64,000 nt of DNA from an uncultured Fibrobacter sp. (GTDB lineage: Bacteria; Fibrobacterota; Fibrobacteria; Fibrobacterales; Fibrobacteraceae), in the NCBI GenBank assembly GCA_934699585.1, contig CAKUWY010000003.1, positions 1 through 64,000 on the forward strand, given 5' to 3'. This document shows, one piece after another, positions 60,112-64,000 of the stretch (positions within the stretch are counted from its first letter, which is position 1; each line of letters opens with the position of its first letter). Position numbers and translations under genes: made by a program. The notes beneath the pieces are model-generated. The model was not told the DNA's origin, did not search any database, and was given only the letters and a program-made list of their open reading frames with translations.

Positions 60112-61347
60112 ATGAGTGCCAAGAATTATGCTAGGGAATGCTATCTCAAGAAAATCCGCGGTTTCTACCGCGATTGCGAGATAATCAAGGTCATTACGGG
60201 GGTTCGCCGCTGCGGAAAGTCCAGCCTGATGGAGACTATCGCGCAGGAACTCTCCGATTCGGGAGTTGCTCCCGAAAACATCGTTTATCTCGACTTGGAC
60301 AAGCGTGGGTTTAGGAATATTCAGACCGCCGATCAGCTGGAAAAATGTATCGAGGAGCATACCGCTGCGCAAGGGACCAAGTTCCTATTCGTCGATGAAA
60401 TTCAGAATGTCAAGGGCTTTGAGGAAGTCATAAACGCATTCAGGGCGGAAGGCGATTTTTCCATATTCATTACGGGCTCAAATTCCTACCTACTGAGCGG
60501 AGAACTGGTCACGAAGCTGACGGGTCGATACATCGAGTTTGAAATGTTTCCACTCAATTTCCAGGAATACTTGGGAATGAAGCGATTCTTCGGTAAAGCG
60601 GTCAGCCAAAATCTGGTGGAAGAGTTCGACAACTTCCTCGTGGAGGGTGGTTTTCCGAAGGCGGTTCAATATGATTCGACGCAAGACAAGAAAGCTTACA
60701 TAGAAAGCGTAATCACAGAAATCTTCGAGAAGGATATCAAGCGTCGAGTGAAAATCCGCAATGTGTCGGTGTTCAACAAGATTCGAAACTACATGATAAA
60801 CAACTTCGGGGCGACAACGAGCCTTACCAATATGCTCGAGGACTTGCGCAAGAGCGGCGACCACATCAAGCGCGAAACCTTGAACAGGTACATCCAGATT
60901 CTAGTTGATTCAAAAATTCTTTACGAGTGCAATCGCTTCGACATGAAGTCGAGAAAGTCTATCGCGGGCGAAAAGAAATACTACCTGGCTGATGTGGGCT
61001 TTTACTACGCGACCAATACGGACAATCGCATAAACTACGGCCCCGTCATGGAGAATGTTTTTTACGCCTACGCCAGGTCAAACGGGTATAGCGTGAGTGT
61101 TGGACGCATCGGGAAACTGGAGTGCGACTTTATTCTGCAAAAGGATTTCTCTGAATACTGTTACGTACAGGTCTGCATGACGATGATGGATAGCCGAAAG
61201 GCTGAGGACCGTGAGTATGCCCCACTGGAGAAAATCCGCGACAACTATGCGAAGTACGTGCTGACCCGAAATGACGTTATCCAGCACAGGAATGGGATTG
61301 TCCACAAGAATATGCCCGAGATGATGAACAACGGGGAATTGCCGTAG
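60112..61347 (+). CDS. AAA_14/DUF4143 ATPase
   Basis: A P-loop ATPase of the archaeal/bacterial AAA_14 type. The protein is 411 aa. Walker A is GVRRCGKSS (30-38), the Walker B region is KFLFVDEIQNV, and the sensor is IFITGSNSYLLSG. DUF4143 fills the C-terminal half (YYLADVGFYYATNTDNRINY). Such genes are numerous and mobile in gut bacteria; function unknown. TATATT at 60100-60105 ends 6 bases before the ATG, so a leaderless message is likely. Confidence 0.9.
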   Translation: MSAKNYARECYLKKIRGFYRDCEIIKVITGVRRCGKSSLMETIAQELSDSGVAPENIVYLDLDKRGFRNIQTADQLEKCIEEHTAAQGTKFLFVDEIQNVKGFEEVINAFRAEGDFSIFITGSNSYLLSGELVTKLTGRYIEFEMFPLNFQEYLGMKRFFGKAVSQNLVEEFDNFLVEGGFPKAVQYDSTQDKKAYIESVITEIFEKDIKRRVKIRNVSVFNKIRNYMINNFGATTSLTNMLEDLRKSGDHIKRETLNRYIQILVDSKILYECNRFDMKSRKSIAGEKKYYLADVGFYYATNTDNRINYGPVMENVFYAYARSNGYSVSVGRIGKLECDFILQKDFSEYCYVQVCMTMMDSRKAEDREYAPLEKIRDNYAKYVLTRNDVIQHRNGIVHKNMPEMMNNGELP

Positions 61348-61380
61348 GTTGCGTTCCCATCATTTTCTACATTTCCCTCC

Positions 61381-62553
61381 ATGATTAGCATTACCAAGCT
61401 GTTGATGGATGTGCCGAATTTCGGCGACACACTTCGCTATACGCCTCACGCCCACAAGTCCCAGAACGGCGTGAGCGAGGGCCGTGGCCCGGTGGTGGTC
61501 TGGAACTGCACCAAGACCTGCAACCTAAACTGCGTCCACTGTTACGCCCGTTCCGAGGCCATCAAGTATCAGAACGAACTGACTCACGAAGAAGGCCTTG
61601 CCCTCATCGACCAGCTTGCCGATTTCAACGTTCCCGTCATCTTGTTCAGCGGTGGTGAACCCCTGTTGCGTCCGGATTTTTTTGAACTGGCGAATTATGC
61701 TGCCAGCAAGGGAATCCGCCCAACCATCAGCACCAACGGCACCCGCATCGACGAAGGCACCGCAAAGCGCCTGAAGGACATGGGCGTAGGGTACGTGGGC
61801 ATCAGCCTGGACGGTTGCGAAGCTACCCACGACAAGTTCCGCGGCAAGCCGGGGGCTTTCCAGATGGCGCTTCGGGGAATCCGCAACTGCGTGGCCACGG
61901 GGCAGAAGGTGGGGCTCCGCTTTACCATTACCCGCGACAATGTGCAGGACCTGGATTCCATCTTCGACTTGCTGGAACGTGAAAACATCGACCGTGTATG
62001 CTTCTATCACCTGGTCTACAGCGGTCGCGGCTCTGCCATGGTGGAGCGGGACCTGAGCCACGAAGAGAGCCGCCAGGTCATGGACCTGATTATTAGCCGC
62101 ACCCTGGATTTCAAGGCCCGGGGCATCAACAAGGAAATCCTCACCGTGGATAACCACGCCGACGCTGTCTATCTGTACCTCAAGATGAGGGAAAAGGACC
62201 CCGCCCTCGGGGAACGCGTGCTGAAACTCATCCAGAGCAACGGCGGGAACCGTAGCGGCATGGCCTTCGGAAACATCGACAGCGTAGGGAATGTCCACCC
62301 CGACCAGTTCACCCAGTACATCACCCTGGGGAACGTGCGGGAACGCCCCTTCGGCGAAATCTGGACCGACCTGAGCAACCCCATCATGGCAGGCCTCAAG
62401 GACCGCAAGCCCCTTTTGAAGGGCCGCTGCCCCAAGTGCGCCTACCTGAACCTGTGCAACGGCAACTTCCGTACCCGCGCCGAGGCCGTGACCGGCGACT
62501 TCTGGGCCGAAGACCCTGCCTGCTACCTGACGGACGAAGAGATTGGGGGTTAG
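61381..62553 (+). CDS. Radical SAM protein of AhbC/NirJ type
   Basis: The protein is 390 aa. The radical SAM cluster motif is CNLNCVHC. The SPASM-like C-terminus has CPKCAYLNLC and a further Cys in DPACYL. MISITKLLMDVPNFGDTLRY with PVVVWNCTKTCNL resembles 12,18-didecarboxysiroheme deacetylase (AhbC) of the alternative haem pathway and NirJ. No other ahb or nir gene is nearby, so the exact role is uncertain. Confidence 0.82.
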   Translation: MISITKLLMDVPNFGDTLRYTPHAHKSQNGVSEGRGPVVVWNCTKTCNLNCVHCYARSEAIKYQNELTHEEGLALIDQLADFNVPVILFSGGEPLLRPDFFELANYAASKGIRPTISTNGTRIDEGTAKRLKDMGVGYVGISLDGCEATHDKFRGKPGAFQMALRGIRNCVATGQKVGLRFTITRDNVQDLDSIFDLLERENIDRVCFYHLVYSGRGSAMVERDLSHEESRQVMDLIISRTLDFKARGINKEILTVDNHADAVYLYLKMREKDPALGERVLKLIQSNGGNRSGMAFGNIDSVGNVHPDQFTQYITLGNVRERPFGEIWTDLSNPIMAGLKDRKPLLKGRCPKCAYLNLCNGNFRTRAEAVTGDFWAEDPACYLTDEEIGG

Positions 62554-62639
62554 GGTCTAGGATCTAGGGTCTAGGATTTAGGGAAATGTGGAATGTGAGG
62601 GTGAGGTTCGAGGCGCGAGGTTCGGGGCTCGAAAATTTC
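62554..62639. repeat. Low-complexity intergenic repeats
   Basis: GGTCTAGGATCTAGGGTCTA gives near-direct repeats of TCTAGG. AATGTGGAATGTGAGG follows, then GAGGTTCGAGGCGCGAGGTTC. It lies between convergent genes. Confidence 0.5.
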
Positions 62640-63626
62640 CTATAAACTCGCTACCACCTGTTCCAGGCGTTTCTTGGCTGGGGAATCTTCAAGAGGCATG
62701 AACAGCTCCTTCGCAAATGCCTGGGTCAGGAGTTCCCGGGCCTTTTCGACGGGAATTCCCCTGCTGGTCAGGTAGAAGAGCTGTTCGGCATCCAGTTCCC
62801 CGCAGGTGTTCCCGTGGGTGCATTCCACGTCGTCGTGGTAGATTTTCAGCACCGGCTTTACGGACACGGAACTGTCTTCGGAAAGGAGGATGGTGTTCAC
62901 CAGCTGGGACGAAAACACCTTGGAGCAGTTTGCGCCCACTACCACGCTACCGTCGTAGCTGGCATTGGATTTTCCGTTCAGCAGGTTCCTGGCGAACTGG
63001 ACACTTTCGGTTTCGGGCGCTTCGTGTCTGATGGTGATGCGGTGGTGTACGGAGTCGCTGTTTCCTAGCACGTTCAGGGAACGGATTTCTAGCCGGGCAC
63101 CGCTACCTTTCAAGAAGGCGTCCAGGCTGGTGCGCTTGATTCCCGTGCCCCGTTCGATTTCGGAGAAATAGACTTTCGACCCCGCCTCCTGCACGATTCG
63201 GAAATGGCGGAACCTCAGGGGCACGCCGTCGGCAGGGTTTGCAAAGAAGATGTGGACGGAAGCGTTTTCGCCTACGTGAATGTCGAACCGTTCGGCGCAG
63301 ATTTGGTGGGCCACCTTGTTGTCGAGAATCTCGAGGCTGGCCGTTGCGTTCTTGCCGATGTTCAGCACGGTATGGCCAAAGTCGTTGTTGCACTTGAGCA
63401 TGGCCATTTCGTTTGCACCGTCGGCAATATCCTGCTTCATGGTCCGTGCATTAAACGCTATGGGCAGGAGTGCCGCAAAATCCTCTTCGTCGGAATAGTC
63501 TGCGGTATCGCTGCAGGTTTCTGGGAATTCCTGAGCCGGAATTTTTGCCACGGGGAAAAACGTCCACAACTCGTTGTTGCGGCGGGGCATGCCGATTTGC
63601 TTGATGCGGGAAATGGCGTCCATCAT
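62640..63626 (-). CDS. sufD: SufD-type Fe-S cluster assembly protein
   Basis: Part of the SufBCD scaffold that builds Fe-S clusters. The protein is 328 aa. The diagnostic C-terminal block DVECTHGNTCGELDAEQLFY is followed by LTSRGIP. It is shorter than typical SufD (about 420) in its N-terminal part. The ATG overlaps the sufC stop (ATGA); a second ATG follows at once. Confidence 0.92.
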   Translation of the reverse strand: MMDAISRIKQIGMPRRNNELWTFFPVAKIPAQEFPETCSDTADYSDEEDFAALLPIAFNARTMKQDIADGANEMAMLKCNNDFGHTVLNIGKNATASLEILDNKVAHQICAERFDIHVGENASVHIFFANPADGVPLRFRHFRIVQEAGSKVYFSEIERGTGIKRTSLDAFLKGSGARLEIRSLNVLGNSDSVHHRITIRHEAPETESVQFARNLLNGKSNASYDGSVVVGANCSKVFSSQLVNTILLSEDSSVSVKPVLKIYHDDVECTHGNTCGELDAEQLFYLTSRGIPVEKARELLTQAFAKELFMPLEDSPAKKRLEQVVASL

Positions 63627-64000
63627 TTTTCCTCGATCCAGTCGTAACCTTTTTCTTCCAGTTCAAGGGCCAGTTCTGGCCCACCGCTCAAGATGATTTT
63701 CCCGTGACGGAGCACGTGGACAAAGTCGGGCTTGATGTAGTCCAGGAGCCTCTGGTAGTGGGTCACCAGAATCACCGCCTTGTCGGGGCCCATGATGTGG
63801 TTGATGCCGCCGGCCACGATGCGCAGCGCGTCGATGTCCAGGCCGGAATCGGTTTCGTCCAGCAGGGAAACTTTCGGGTCTAAAATGGCCATCTGCAGAA
63901 TCTCGTTGCGCTTCTTTTCGCCGCCGGAGTAACCTTCGTTTACGCCACGGTCACGGTAACGTTCGTCCATTTCCAGAAGTTCCATCTTTTCGTCGATGAG
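63623..64000 (-). CDS. sufC: SufC ATPase, 5' end outside the window
   Basis: The ABC-type ATPase of the SufBCD complex. 125 residues of the C-terminal half are visible. The signature YSGGEKKRNEILQMAIL and Walker B VSLLDETDSGLDIDAL, and the His switch ILVTHYQRLL, identify SufC. The frame is open to the right edge. It precedes sufD with an ATGA overlap; sufB is probably upstream, beyond the window. Confidence 0.95.
   Translation of the reverse strand, partial: LIDEKMELLEMDERYRDRGVNEGYSGGEKKRNEILQMAILDPKVSLLDETDSGLDIDALRIVAGGINHIMGPDKAVILVTHYQRLLDYIKPDFVHVLRHGKIILSGGPELALELEEKGYDWIEEK

Overview
The window is a piece of a Fibrobacter-type chromosome (phylum Fibrobacterota). The strongest marker is a lipoprotein at 59236-59994 that carries the Fibrobacter succinogenes major paralogous domain. 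Supporting signs are a secreted GH10 xylanase, LL-diaminopimelate aminotransferase (DapL) for lysine and peptidoglycan synthesis, TATATT-like -10 boxes, tRNA genes without encoded CCA, and dense families of short intergenic repeats. Genes are packed and mostly housekeeping. I see no prophage, insertion sequence or CRISPR array.

Layout. 1-5513 (minus): overlapping carA-pyrG-carB operon for carbamoyl phosphate and CTP, preceded by a leader with a strong intrinsic terminator. 5514-11805: purF, dapF, dapL and a GAF/AAA+/Fis sigma-54 activator, all on the plus strand. 11974-16204: GH10 xylanase, then a run of small membrane/secreted proteins, a SUI1-type factor and a beta-propeller protein. 16241-21255 (minus): HrpB-like helicase riddled with in-frame repeats, a membrane protein and leucyl aminopeptidase. 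21307-24747 (plus): outer-membrane barrel protein, Ca/Na antiporter, MTA/SAH deaminase. 24754-28252 (minus): CvpA, Ser/Thr kinase, NadB. 28405-33556: PpiD-like chaperone, tRNA-Glu, FabZ, PutP, SfsA. 33629-37454: primase-like Toprim protein, MtgA, a short GspE/PilB ATPase, GIY-YIG protein. 37603-45415 (minus): tripartite RND efflux operon, YbaB, DnaX. 45451-50890: DegT aminotransferase, Rho (minus), and the folK-deoxynucleoside kinase-panC operon. 50941-58834: CHASE2 adenylate cyclase (minus), FtsK, IspE, tRNA-Gln, L25. 59236-64000: Fibrobacter paralogous lipoprotein, AAA_14/DUF4143 ATPase, AhbC/NirJ-like radical SAM enzyme and the sufC-sufD end of an Fe-S assembly operon.

The most interesting signal is regulatory. 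purF and dapF each have a textbook sigma-54 promoter (TGGCAC-N5-TTGCA, exact GG-N10-GC). Each also has a matching pair of 17-bp palindromes of the form TTTACA-N5-TGTAAA. The pairs are 30-31 bp apart and lie 85-86 bp upstream of the -24 GG in both cases. A sigma-54 activator gene closes the same gene cluster. This looks like a small self-contained sigma-54 regulon that links glutamine-dependent purine synthesis to diaminopimelate synthesis. Other candidates are a pyrBI-like attenuator before carA, A10 slippage in dnaX that would make a gamma subunit, a Q/N-rich disordered region in Rho, and dispersed repeats read in frame inside hrpB. All functional calls come from reading the sequence; no database search was run.
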